Assembly (NCBI GenBank): GCA_023433265.1
Contig: JAEZDR010000047.1
Span: forward strand, 1 to 27,820
Length of the DNA stretch: 27,820 nucleotides
Reading direction: 5' to 3'
Source: Bacteroidota bacterium
GTDB taxonomy: Bacteria; Bacteroidota; Bacteroidia; Chitinophagales; Chitinophagaceae
Made by a program: the position numbers and the translations under genes. The notes below the pieces were generated by a model that ran no database searches, had not been told where the DNA came from, and saw only the letters and a list, made by a program, of their open reading frames with translations. Below, piece after piece: positions 7,422 through 15,386 of the stretch (position 1 is the stretch's first letter; each line of letters begins with the position of its first letter).

Positions 7422-9410
7422 ATGAGAAACTATTTAATCGCACTGCTCCTCCTGGTTTCAGTCAATTCTTTTGCTCAAAAAGTATCGGACAAAGAAGCCT
7501 GGCGCGCATCATTTGATGGCGCCATTAACTTTTACAAGCTAACCGAAGCCGGCATTATGGTGGTAGGCACTGATGATGCATTGTATGGTCTGGATCCTGA
7601 CGCTGGCACAATTAAGTGGAAACACGACTTCCTCAAAAAAATCAAAGAAGAGAATTTTGACCCTATTGATGGCAGCCCAATGGTGGCTATTGTGGACAGG
7701 GGTTTAAACCCTGAACACGTTGTTGTTAACGTGGTAGATGGACAGGTGGTTTGCAAAACAAGGGAGATAGGATTAAATGCCGTTACCAAGCGATTTCCGA
7801 ATGCCGTAGTAGGTGGTGTAATGTTCTATGGCGTAAACAAAAAAGGCAGGCCTACGATGATGCTGATTGATGCCGCCACTGGAACAAAGCGTTGGGAAGC
7901 TGAAAAAATATTTGATAAAAACACCGAAGTCATCTGCAGCAACCTGTACGCACAGGATGAAAAAGGTTTTCTTATTGCTACTACGAAAGCCATTTATAAA
8001 ATCAACGCTGCAACAGGTGAAGAAATGTGGAGAAGCGAGATTAAGTCGGACCCTCCTGTTGCTGCCCCCATTAAAGGAGGTTTTGGGTTTGGTAAGATGA
8101 ATGCCGCACAAAGCGCAAACGCTACTTCTATTTCAGCTAAGTTTTTCCAGGTAAAAGATCCGTCCAAAGTTTATTTCTACAATAACGACGTGTTTACCTG
8201 CTTCAACTGGGCGGATGGAAAAGAGCTTTGGAAACGACAGGAGCTGAAGAGCCCTGTAAATAACTACATTATTGACGATAGGGGCATTATTGTTACTACC
8301 AACGAGAACGATGAAAACGAGGGCAACAAAAAGGGCGGCGGACTGATGGGTAAAATGGTGAGGGCTGCAACCGACGCAAGTAAAGCCCGCCTGTATATGT
8401 TTGATTACAACGATGGCCACCAGATTACCCGTGACCCAATCAAGATTTCAGGAGATGTTGTTGGTTACAGCTATGATAATACCAGGACTAAAATGGTATT
8501 AGCTACTGCAAACGAAAAAGGTAAGAACCGCATCAACGTAATTGATTTAACCACGGGAAAAGAAGCGATCAAGAATCCATTGAAAGTAGATGGTAGCATC
8601 CTTGACATTAAGCTGGTTTCAAAAGGTCTTTTGTATATAACAACAGACGAGATGAATATCCTGGACCTTGAAACAGGAAAAGATGCATGGGACAAGAGCC
8701 TGAAAGTAAAGAAATACATCGTTCACGGCTTTAAAGGGGATGAGCTGTACGTGGCTGCTGACGGTGCCATGTACAAGTTGAACACCGGAACCAGTGAGTA
8801 CCAAAAAATAAATAAAGCCAACCTGGAATTCAGCGGCGGTGAAACTCCAAAGCGTCTTGAGTTTAAGGACAATAACATCCTTGTTTGCAGCGATCAAAAT
8901 GTATTTTGTCTTGACAGCGAAGGCAACCAGGCGTGGAATGTGTACAGGAAAGCGCCAGGCATTAGCCTCGTAGGAAAAATTGCTTTAGGTGCACTGGCTG
9001 TAACCAGTACTGCAATGATGGCAGCCAATAGTTATTCTGCAGGCTATGCGCGTGGCTGTACGGGATGTACTTACCAGGGAATGGCAGGAGGTACCGTTAG
9101 CAACTACGATGCTGCTAGCTTTTATGAAAGCCAGGCAAAGGATTGGGGCCGTATAGCTACTGCGTCGTTTAAAGAGCTGAACAAGCGGTTCAACGCAACC
9201 AAAAACACTAACAACTACATCAGTATTCTTACTTATAGCAGTGACAGTGATGATAGTGGAGTGGGAGTGGAACTTTATAACAAGAACACAGGCGCTAAGG
9301 ATGCAGTTGTGATAATGAAGGATAAAAAACCTGACTACTTTGTAGATGATATATCCAGGATACTATACTGGAAAAAAGACGATAAAACAATGACGGCGAT
9401 CCGGTTTTAA
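7422..9410 (+). CDS. Secreted PQQ-like beta-propeller repeat protein
   Basis: A 662-residue exported protein. Residues 1-18 form a signal peptide (MRNYLIALLLLVSVNSFA). The rest carries repeated tryptophan-docking blades of the PQQ/BamB type: ALYGLDPDAGTIKWKHDF (about 53-70), MLIDAATGTKRWEAE (about 146-160), IYKINAATGEEMWRSEI, CFNWADGKELWKRQEL, MNILDLETGKDAWDKSL and VFCLDSEGNQAWNVY. It lacks evidence of a catalytic quinoprotein centre, so a binding or scaffold role in the periplasm is more likely than a dehydrogenase. Odd features are a Gly-rich loop with GNKKGGGLMGK near residue 305 and a hydrophobic stretch at about 516-536 followed by a C-x-x-C pair (Cys546, Cys549). BamB is shorter (about 390 residues), so this is not simply BamB. 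It may share the rpoN transcript. Confidence 0.82.
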   Translation: MRNYLIALLLLVSVNSFAQKVSDKEAWRASFDGAINFYKLTEAGIMVVGTDDALYGLDPDAGTIKWKHDFLKKIKEENFDPIDGSPMVAIVDRGLNPEHVVVNVVDGQVVCKTREIGLNAVTKRFPNAVVGGVMFYGVNKKGRPTMMLIDAATGTKRWEAEKIFDKNTEVICSNLYAQDEKGFLIATTKAIYKINAATGEEMWRSEIKSDPPVAAPIKGGFGFGKMNAAQSANATSISAKFFQVKDPSKVYFYNNDVFTCFNWADGKELWKRQELKSPVNNYIIDDRGIIVTTNENDENEGNKKGGGLMGKMVRAATDASKARLYMFDYNDGHQITRDPIKISGDVVGYSYDNTRTKMVLATANEKGKNRINVIDLTTGKEAIKNPLKVDGSILDIKLVSKGLLYITTDEMNILDLETGKDAWDKSLKVKKYIVHGFKGDELYVAADGAMYKLNTGTSEYQKINKANLEFSGGETPKRLEFKDNNILVCSDQNVFCLDSEGNQAWNVYRKAPGISLVGKIALGALAVTSTAMMAANSYSAGYARGCTGCTYQGMAGGTVSNYDAASFYESQAKDWGRIATASFKELNKRFNATKNTNNYISILTYSSDSDDSGVGVELYNKNTGAKDAVVIMKDKKPDYFVDDISRILYWKKDDKTMTAIRF

Positions 9411-9422
9411 TAAATAGAGAGC

Positions 9423-9458
9423 AAAAAAAGAGCATCCATATGGGTGCTCTTCTTTTTT
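9423..9458. terminator. Bidirectional terminator between propeller gene and pcrB-type gene
   Basis: AAGAGCATCC (9428-9437) pairs over ten positions, with one G-T wobble, with GGGTGCTCTT (9442-9451), loop ATAT. Runs of A (9423-9429) before and T (9453-9458) after let it work on both strands. It serves the convergent genes ending at 9410 and 9471. Confidence 0.92.
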
Positions 9459-9470
9459 ATTTAACCTTTA

Positions 9471-10235
9471 TTATTGGTGTATTTTAATTGCACTGCTTTG
9501 GTGGATAGCAGCACTTATTTCTTTGATAAGTGAAGGATCTTTTTCAATAGCATTGCCTACCACAATTACATCGGCACCTGCACTGCAATTGATAAATGCT
9601 TTTTCGGCTGTTTTAATCCCACCACCAATAATTAGCGGAACATCAATATGGCTGGCAACTTTTTCAATCATGCCTTCGCGGATTGGGTTTTTAGCCCCGC
9701 TGCCGGAATCCATGTAAATTAACTTCATTCCCAGCATTTCACCGGCCATTGCTGTGCACATAGCAATTTCATCCTTATCGGCAGGAATAGGAGAAGCATT
9801 TGAAATATAAGACACGGTGGTGGGTGCACCTCCATCTATTACCATGTAACCTGTAGGCATAATTTCAAGCCCGCTTTGTTTTACAAAAGGCGCACTTATT
9901 ACGTGCTGTCCTATCAGAAGCTCTGGGTTACGTCCTGAAATAAGGGATAAATAGAGAAGCGCATCTGCATAACGGCTAACCTGCGAAGGCGAACCCGGAA
10001 ACAGCAGTATAGGAATGTTACAAGCCGATTTGATTCGCTGTATACATTGATCTAAATGATTAGAAATTACCAGGCTGCCCCCAACAAAAAAGAAATCCAC
10101 CTGCGCATCAAGTGCCAGCTCTACCAATTGTTCAATCTTCTTGTCGTCCACCTTATCCGGATCTATCAGCACAGCAAACGACTTACGTCCACTTTGCTTC
10201 CGGTCCATCATATCTTGGTATAGCTTCCGCTTCAT
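9471..10235 (-). CDS. pcrB: Geranylgeranylglyceryl/heptaprenylglyceryl phosphate synthase
   Basis: A 254-residue TIM-barrel prenyltransferase that joins a polyprenyl diphosphate to sn-glycerol-1-phosphate, the first committed step to archaeal-type ether lipids. Visible motifs: FAVLIDPDKVD (residues 20-30, with the Mg-binding Asp25), FFFVGGSLV, the segment ILLFPGSPSQVS, YMDSGSGAKNPI, the phosphate-binding LIIGGGIKTAEKA and DVIVVGNAIEKD. The length and the YMDSGSGA form fit the group II enzymes known from Bacteroidota, which transfer geranylgeranyl rather than the heptaprenyl group of the Bacillus enzyme. That substrate choice is family knowledge, not visible here. Start is the ATG at 10235. 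It stands alone, ends at a shared terminator, and is divergent from nrdJ. The gene symbol is used for family only. Confidence 0.9.
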   Translation of the reverse strand: MKRKLYQDMMDRKQSGRKSFAVLIDPDKVDDKKIEQLVELALDAQVDFFFVGGSLVISNHLDQCIQRIKSACNIPILLFPGSPSQVSRYADALLYLSLISGRNPELLIGQHVISAPFVKQSGLEIMPTGYMVIDGGAPTTVSYISNASPIPADKDEIAMCTAMAGEMLGMKLIYMDSGSGAKNPIREGMIEKVASHIDVPLIIGGGIKTAEKAFINCSAGADVIVVGNAIEKDPSLIKEISAAIHQSSAIKIHQ

Positions 10236-10437
10236 GCAATTCTTTAAAAGTACCTATGCAAAAATGCAAAAAACTTTCTTTGATTATCAGCTAAATGCTT
10301 AAATACGTAAAATTATGGTTTTTGGATGAATGTATAAGCCAAAAGGTCAACGATACTCGCTTGTATCTACTGCCAGCTATACCTTGTTATTGCAAACTCT
10401 TTACCATTACTGGCGTGCCAAACTCACAATAATGTTG

Positions 10438-10521
10438 TCAACACTGTGGATATCGAGCCAAAGTCAAACAGGGCAAGTAGTTAGGTGTTTTTCCCATCAC
10501 TTTTCAACATCTTGTGGGTAT
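10438..10521 (+). promoter_or_regulatory. Pair of repeats resembling DnaA boxes in the nrdJ leader
   Basis: TCAACACTGTGGATAT (10438-10453) and TCAACATCTTGTGGGTAT (10504-10521) are direct repeats of each other apart from two inserted bases and one substitution. Their right halves, read on the other strand, are ATATCCACA and ATACCCACA, within one and two changes of the DnaA consensus TTATCCACA. In E. coli, DnaA boxes regulate nrdAB; a similar role here is inference. They could instead be NrdR sites, but they do not fit the known NrdR palindrome. Confidence 0.35.
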
Positions 10522-10538
10522 TTGCGACTACTTTTTTT
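10475..10538 (+). promoter_or_regulatory. Possible attenuator-like structure in the nrdJ leader
   Basis: AAGTAGT (10475-10481) is complementary to ACTACTT (10527-10533), and seven T residues (10532-10538) follow at once. The 45-base interior can form smaller hairpins. There is no upstream plus-strand gene that would need a terminator here, so if real it would act within the nrdJ leader. The long loop makes chance pairing possible. Confidence 0.25.
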
Positions 10539-10629
10539 GAGGTGTCCTGGATATTTTCGTCATCCGCTATTCGCCAAAAGCGATTGCACATAGAAACCCA
10601 AATTCCAAACACTAAAACATCCTGAAACA

Positions 10630-13600
10630 ATGGCTAAACAGCAACCAAAAAAGGGGCTACAGTACCAGCGCCGCTTTACTAAAGAAGGGGTATCACCTTT
10701 TGACCTATTTGAGTACGATTACAGGACAAGTGTAATCAGGAACCCGAATGGGGAAGTGGTATTTGAAATGAATAATGTAGAGGTTCCTAAACAATGGAGC
10801 CAGATAGCTACAGACATTTTAGCGCAGAAATATTTCAGAAAAGCCGGTGTACCGCAGGCTGACGGTAGCTTAGGACGGGAAACAAGCGTAAAACAAGTGG
10901 CTCACAGGATGGCCAACTGTTGGAAAGTTTGGGGCGAACGTTATGGATATTTTGCATCGGAAAAGGATGCACAGGTGTTTTATGAAGAGCTGGTTTACAG
11001 CATTTTAAACCAGGCATGCGTGCCCAATAGCCCTCAATGGTTCAACACGGGCCTGCACGAAAGCTATGGAATTACGGGAAAACCGCAGGGGCACTACTAT
11101 GTAGACCCGGTTTCAGCAAAACTCACAAAATCAACCAATGCATACGAGCGCCCTCAACCTCATGCTTGCTTCATTTTGAGCGTGGACGACGATTTGGTAA
11201 ACAATGGCGGCATTATGGATCTGTGGGTACGTGAGGCAAGGATTTTTAAATACGGATCGGGCGTAGGAACAAACTTCTCAAGGATAAGGGGTGCTGGCGA
11301 AAAACTGAGCGGTGGAGGAACTTCCTCCGGGCTGATGAGCTTTTTAAAAATCGGAGACAGGGCTGCAGGGGCCATCAAAAGTGGTGGTACAACACGCAGA
11401 GCTGCAAAAATGGTCTGTCTTGACCTTGACCATCCTGAAGTAATGAACTTCATTAACTGGAAAGTCGAGGAAGAAAACAAAGTTGCGGCATTGATAAATG
11501 CAGGCTACGACTCGCATTATGAAGGTGAAGCTTATCTCACCGTTTCCGGACAAAACTCCAACAACTCTGTCAGGATCCCTAATGAGTTTTTTGAAAAACT
11601 TGAAAGAAACGAAGATTGGGAGCTAAAGGCAAGAAGCGATGGAAGGGTAATGAAAAAAATACCTGCACGCGAAGTATGGAACCAGATTTCCTACGCCGCC
11701 TGGAGATGTGCAGACCCTGGTACCCAGTACGATAGTACTATCAATGAATGGCATACCTGCCCTAAGGGTGGCCGCATTAATGCTTCCAACCCTTGCTCGG
11801 AATACATGTTCCTTGATAATACAGCATGTAACCTGGCATCCATCAACCTTCGTAAATTTCACGATGACGATACCAACCAATTTGATGTAGAAGGATTTGA
11901 ATATACTACCCGCCTATGGACAACCGTACTCGAGATATCTGTTCTTATGGCGCAGTTTCCTTCGCCCGAGGTTGCCCAACTCAGCTATGACTATAGAACA
12001 CTGGGCCTTGGATTTGCCAACCTGGGTTCTATGCTGATGGTAAGCGGAATAGCCTACGACAGCGAAGAAGCACGTGGCATAGCTGCCGCTATCAGTGCAA
12101 TAATGACGGGTGTAGCTTATAAGACTTCTGCAGAAATGGCGCAGATACTTGGACCATTCGCTAAATACGAAGAGAACAAAGAAGATATGCTACGCGTTAT
12201 GCGTAACCACAGGGCTGCTGCATACGATGCAGAAGATGCATACGTTGACCTGGAAATAAAGCCCCAGGGCATAAAAGCCAGGTATTGCCCTGACTACTTA
12301 CTGTCGGCAGCTACGAAAGCATGGGATGAGGCCGTACAATTGGGAGAGAAATTTGGTTACAGGAATGCCCAGGCCACAGTTATTGCACCTACCGGCACTA
12401 TCGGGCTGGTAATGGACTGCGATACAACCGGTGTAGAGCCAGACTTCGCATTGGTTAAGTTCAAAAAACTTTCAGGAGGTGGTTATTTTAAAATCATCAA
12501 CCAAAGTGTGCCGCAAGCATTGAAAAACCTTGGTTACAGCCCGGCAGAAACAGATGCTATTATCAAATATGCCGTAGGTTCTGCCTCGTTTGAAGGAGCT
12601 CCCTTCATTAACCCTCAGTCTTTAAGCGAGAAGGGTTTCTTTGGTGAAGAGATCAAAAAATTAAACGAGGCTGCACGTTCAGCCTTTGAAATTGGTTTCA
12701 TCTTCAACAAGTTTTCGCTAGGTGAAGCTTGCCTTCAAAGGCTTGGCTTTACCGAAGAACAATATAACGACTGGAATTTCAATCTGCTTGAAGCGCTTGG
12801 CTTTACAGAGGAAGAAATAGATGCAGCTAACGATTATGTCTGCGGCACTATGACGGTTGAAGGCGCTCCTTTCTTGAAGGAAGAACACCTGCAAGTGTTT
12901 GATTGCGCCAATAAATGTGGCAAAAAAGGAGAACGTTTTATACACGCCCATGGCCATATCAAAATGATGGGAGCCTGTCAGCCTTTCCTTAGCGGCGCGA
13001 TCTCTAAAACAATCAACCTTCCTCACGAAGCTACGGTTGAAGAGATAGCTGACTCGTATATGCTGAGCTGGAAACTGGGCCTTAAAGCCTGTGCTTTGTA
13101 CCGTGATGGTTCTAAACTGTCACAACCTCTTAGCAACAAATCGGATAAGAAGAAAAAAGCCGGCGAAGGAAAAGAAGAAGTAGCTGCAGATGCAACACCC
13201 GCCGAAGCAGAATCGAACATTGTGGACCTGAGCAAGCTCACCGTCGACGAACTCCTGGAAGAGGTACAACGCAGGATGCAGGAGTCGGTTGATACCAAGT
13301 TCAAGCGGCAGCTCTCAAGGATTGTTGAACGTAAACAACTACCTACTAAGCGCAGAGGATTCACCCAAAAAGCTAAAATAAACGGTCAGGTGTTATTCCT
13401 TAGAACGGGAGAATACACTGATGGTACGCTTGGCGAAATCTTTATCGATCTCGCTAAAGAAGGTTCCACACTGCGTAGCCTCATGAACTGCTTTGCCATT
13501 GCGGTTTCTGTGGGCTTGCAGTACGGTGTACCGCTGGAAGAATTCGTTGACAAGTTTGTGTTTACTAAGTTTGAGCCTGCCGGAATGGTAGATCACCCTA

Positions 13601-13974
13601 ATATCAGGACAACCACGTCGTTAGTCGACTTTGTATTCAGGGCACTAGCTTACGAATACCTTGGCCGTACAGACCTGGTGCATGTGCTGGATAAGCCGGA
13701 GATTGCCAACCTGGGAACAGATGATGATATGAAGCCGGAGCTAAGCGCAGTAAGAGTAACAGCGCCTGCCGCACAAGCACCTTCAGCAGAGCATGTGCAT
13801 GGCCCTAAAGCCACTAAAGCAGCAAAGGCTGAAGTGGGTCTTGATGCAGTAAATGCAGCAGCCAAGAGCATGCAAAGCGATGCACCTGCATGTAATGTTT
13901 GCGGACATATTACGCTGCGAAGCGGAACCTGCTACAAATGCCTAAACTGCGGTAATAGTATGGGTTGTAGTTAA
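10630..13974 (+). CDS. nrdJ: Vitamin B12-dependent (class II) ribonucleotide reductase
   Basis: A 1114-residue adenosylcobalamin-dependent reductase that makes deoxyribonucleotides in the cytoplasm. The catalytic N-x-C-x-E is Asn387-Cys389-Glu391 in NPCSEYMFLDNTACNL. The redox Cys pair is Cys180 (HACFILSV) and Cys400, the same 11-residue spacing from the thiyl Cys as in known class II enzymes. APTGTIGLVMD is the phosphate-binding loop. A Lys/Glu-rich linker (about 838-865) leads to the TSCPD domain (about 905-1020), and the protein ends in a Cys-rich tail CNVCG...CYKCLNCGNSMGC, used for re-reduction and metal binding in this family. Length is normal for the long NrdJ type. It is monocistronic with a 394-base leader and its own terminator. 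Being B12-dependent it works with or without oxygen. Confidence 0.96.
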   Translation: MAKQQPKKGLQYQRRFTKEGVSPFDLFEYDYRTSVIRNPNGEVVFEMNNVEVPKQWSQIATDILAQKYFRKAGVPQADGSLGRETSVKQVAHRMANCWKVWGERYGYFASEKDAQVFYEELVYSILNQACVPNSPQWFNTGLHESYGITGKPQGHYYVDPVSAKLTKSTNAYERPQPHACFILSVDDDLVNNGGIMDLWVREARIFKYGSGVGTNFSRIRGAGEKLSGGGTSSGLMSFLKIGDRAAGAIKSGGTTRRAAKMVCLDLDHPEVMNFINWKVEEENKVAALINAGYDSHYEGEAYLTVSGQNSNNSVRIPNEFFEKLERNEDWELKARSDGRVMKKIPAREVWNQISYAAWRCADPGTQYDSTINEWHTCPKGGRINASNPCSEYMFLDNTACNLASINLRKFHDDDTNQFDVEGFEYTTRLWTTVLEISVLMAQFPSPEVAQLSYDYRTLGLGFANLGSMLMVSGIAYDSEEARGIAAAISAIMTGVAYKTSAEMAQILGPFAKYEENKEDMLRVMRNHRAAAYDAEDAYVDLEIKPQGIKARYCPDYLLSAATKAWDEAVQLGEKFGYRNAQATVIAPTGTIGLVMDCDTTGVEPDFALVKFKKLSGGGYFKIINQSVPQALKNLGYSPAETDAIIKYAVGSASFEGAPFINPQSLSEKGFFGEEIKKLNEAARSAFEIGFIFNKFSLGEACLQRLGFTEEQYNDWNFNLLEALGFTEEEIDAANDYVCGTMTVEGAPFLKEEHLQVFDCANKCGKKGERFIHAHGHIKMMGACQPFLSGAISKTINLPHEATVEEIADSYMLSWKLGLKACALYRDGSKLSQPLSNKSDKKKKAGEGKEEVAADATPAEAESNIVDLSKLTVDELLEEVQRRMQESVDTKFKRQLSRIVERKQLPTKRRGFTQKAKINGQVLFLRTGEYTDGTLGEIFIDLAKEGSTLRSLMNCFAIAVSVGLQYGVPLEEFVDKFVFTKFEPAGMVDHPNIRTTTSLVDFVFRALAYEYLGRTDLVHVLDKPEIANLGTDDDMKPELSAVRVTAPAAQAPSAEHVHGPKATKAAKAEVGLDAVNAAAKSMQSDAPACNVCGHITLRSGTCYKCLNCGNSMGCS

Positions 13975-14008
13975 GGAAATTCTCTAACCCTAAATTCAAT
14001 AATTGACT

Positions 14009-14039
14009 GGAAAGCCCTGTATGGGGCTTTTCTTTTTTT
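14009..14039 (+). terminator. Rho-independent terminator after nrdJ
   Basis: AAAGCCC (14011-14017) pairs with GGGCTTT (14024-14030), extended by a G-T and a G-C pair on the outside, loop TGTATG. A run of seven T residues (14033-14039) follows. It is 35 bases past the nrdJ stop. Confidence 0.9.
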
Positions 14040-14351
14040 GGGGAATAGCTTAGAAATAAACCCCTTCTACACACTAGCCGGCTCTTTAAAAACTTGTTTA
14101 AAGGGTATGTATGTTCTGATCGGTGAGTGGATGAATAATGCCTGTCACCCACCAAACAGGGAATGCAGCCACCAGTTATCAGGGTAGAAGTCTGCTGGTC
14201 TAATTAGAAAAGCATTGGAGCGTGTTTTATAGCTTTTATGCTCGCTTTACATAAAATGGCTGCGTGCTAACAGCAGCTTAGGCAGTAGGTATAACTCGTA
14301 GAGGGAGTTGGTTAGTAGGTCTGATACTGGAAAACTAAACCGGGATAGAGA
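14040..14351. other. Noncoding stretch between two terminators
   Basis: About 310 bases between the convergent nrdJ and Sus-operon terminators. I see no gene, repeat array or convincing structure in it. Confidence 0.5.
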
Positions 14352-14385
14352 TAAAAAGCAAAGAGCCATCCCAGGGGACGGCTCT
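14352..14385 (-). terminator. Terminator of the SusC-SusD-lipoprotein operon
   Basis: On the minus strand AGAGCCGTCCC pairs with GGGATGGCTCT (14385 to 14362), with a G-T wobble in the middle, followed by TTGCTTTTTAT. It lies 20 bases past the stop of the last operon gene at 14406. Confidence 0.85.
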
Positions 14386-14405
14386 AAGCATATAAAATGA
14401 AAAAC

Positions 14406-15326
14406 TTATTGTTTGGTCATGATCTCATTCACCTGTAAAGAGAAACAACCCAGGTTAGGAATACACATCCTGAACTTCAACCTGTAGGTACCATTACAAT
14501 AAGAGAACGTACCATGCGAAGGAGCAGGAAGGTGTGTAGCCAACGAAGGGCCCACTGTAAGATCCTGTCCGGCATAGGCAGAGTTAACAGTACCAGCCAT
14601 TGGGCCGATGTTCTGCGTTTGCAGAGTGATCTTCCTATCGTTAATGTCAGTCCAGTCAAGCGTGAAAGTGATATCAGGCCAACCTGCATCCCATAGATTG
14701 CCCACTACGATGTCGGCAGTTGTTGGGCTTGTAAGCGTAGCTGATTTGATGCTGGTAGTGTACGGACCGTAATCGGAACCGCTTTGAGCACCGGTTGTAC
14801 TGTTGTAAGTACGTTCAATTGTGCTATAAGCACCCACGATAGCAGCATTTACACCATTATTAAGATCAGTAGCAATTTCACCTTCAAAACAAGGACCTCT
14901 CATAAACAATTTGAAAGTATCGTTGTAGGTAGCAGGATTAGGAGCGGTTATCACGAAAATAAGCGTATCCTTTCTACCTGCCTGGTATTGATCATATACC
15001 GGTGTAACTGTCAAGCTATCTACTGCCTGACCTGCAGGAATGGTAACAGTGGTTGAAGACACATTATAATGTGTTCCTTGCTGTGCCCCTGATGGAGAGC
15101 TGATAGTTACTGTAACTGTTCTGTCTTGTCCTGATACAGTTGTAAATCCAACCGGGATCTTATAAACTGTTGCGGGATCAACAACAAAGAAGTTTGCACT
15201 CTTCTGATTAGCAAAGTGAGCAAGCTCAGGAGGAATGTGCAGGTTATCATCCTTTTTCTTACAGCTTGCAGCCAAAAGGAGGATGAAAGCCGACAAAAAT
15301 AAATAGTTGTTTTTATGTATTCTCAT
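14406..15326 (-). CDS. Surface lipoprotein, third gene of a Sus-like operon
   Basis: A 306-residue lipoprotein. The lipobox is LLAASC with lipidated Cys22, followed by KKKDDN, which resembles the Lys-Asp-Asp export signal that sends Bacteroidota lipoproteins to the cell surface. Residues about 40-135 look like a Calx-beta or related Ig-like domain: FFVVDPATVYKIPVGF, TVTVTISSPSG, GTHYNVSSTTVTIPAG and TLIFVITAP. The C-terminal half is another beta-rich domain with Cys residues (GPCFEGEIA, FSYCNGTYRLKFRMC, NLGCFSL), probably a carbohydrate- or ligand-binding module. It takes the position of SusE/SusF in Sus-type operons: 60 bases after the susD-like gene and directly before the terminator. The ligand cannot be told from the sequence. 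Confidence 0.8.
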   Translation of the reverse strand: MRIHKNNYLFLSAFILLLAASCKKKDDNLHIPPELAHFANQKSANFFVVDPATVYKIPVGFTTVSGQDRTVTVTISSPSGAQQGTHYNVSSTTVTIPAGQAVDSLTVTPVYDQYQAGRKDTLIFVITAPNPATYNDTFKLFMRGPCFEGEIATDLNNGVNAAIVGAYSTIERTYNSTTGAQSGSDYGPYTTSIKSATLTSPTTADIVVGNLWDAGWPDITFTLDWTDINDRKITLQTQNIGPMAGTVNSAYAGQDLTVGPSLATHLPAPSHGTFSYCNGTYRLKFRMCIPNLGCFSLQVNEIMTKQ

Positions 15327-15386
15327 ATCAAATGTTTTTTAAATCGGGTAGCAACCGATATAGTTGCTACCCGGTTTTATAGGAAA

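Larger units (their letters stand above)
10236..10629. other. Long divergent leader region upstream of nrdJ
   Basis: A 394-base gap between divergent pcrB-type and nrdJ genes. It contains two related 16-18 base repeats that include DnaA-box-like sequences and a stem with a T run, each listed separately. No B12-box sequence of a cobalamin riboswitch could be recognised. A plus-strand ORF at 10330-10593 has no protein-like features. Confidence 0.6.

Noticed and set aside
10330..10593. 87-residue ORF upstream of nrdJ
   Set aside because: It spans the regulatory repeats and the T7 stem, has no recognisable domain, and its composition is unlike the neighbouring proteins.
10236..10629. Cobalamin riboswitch before nrdJ
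   Set aside because: Expected for a B12-related gene, but I could not find the conserved B12-box sequence or the usual arrangement of stems.
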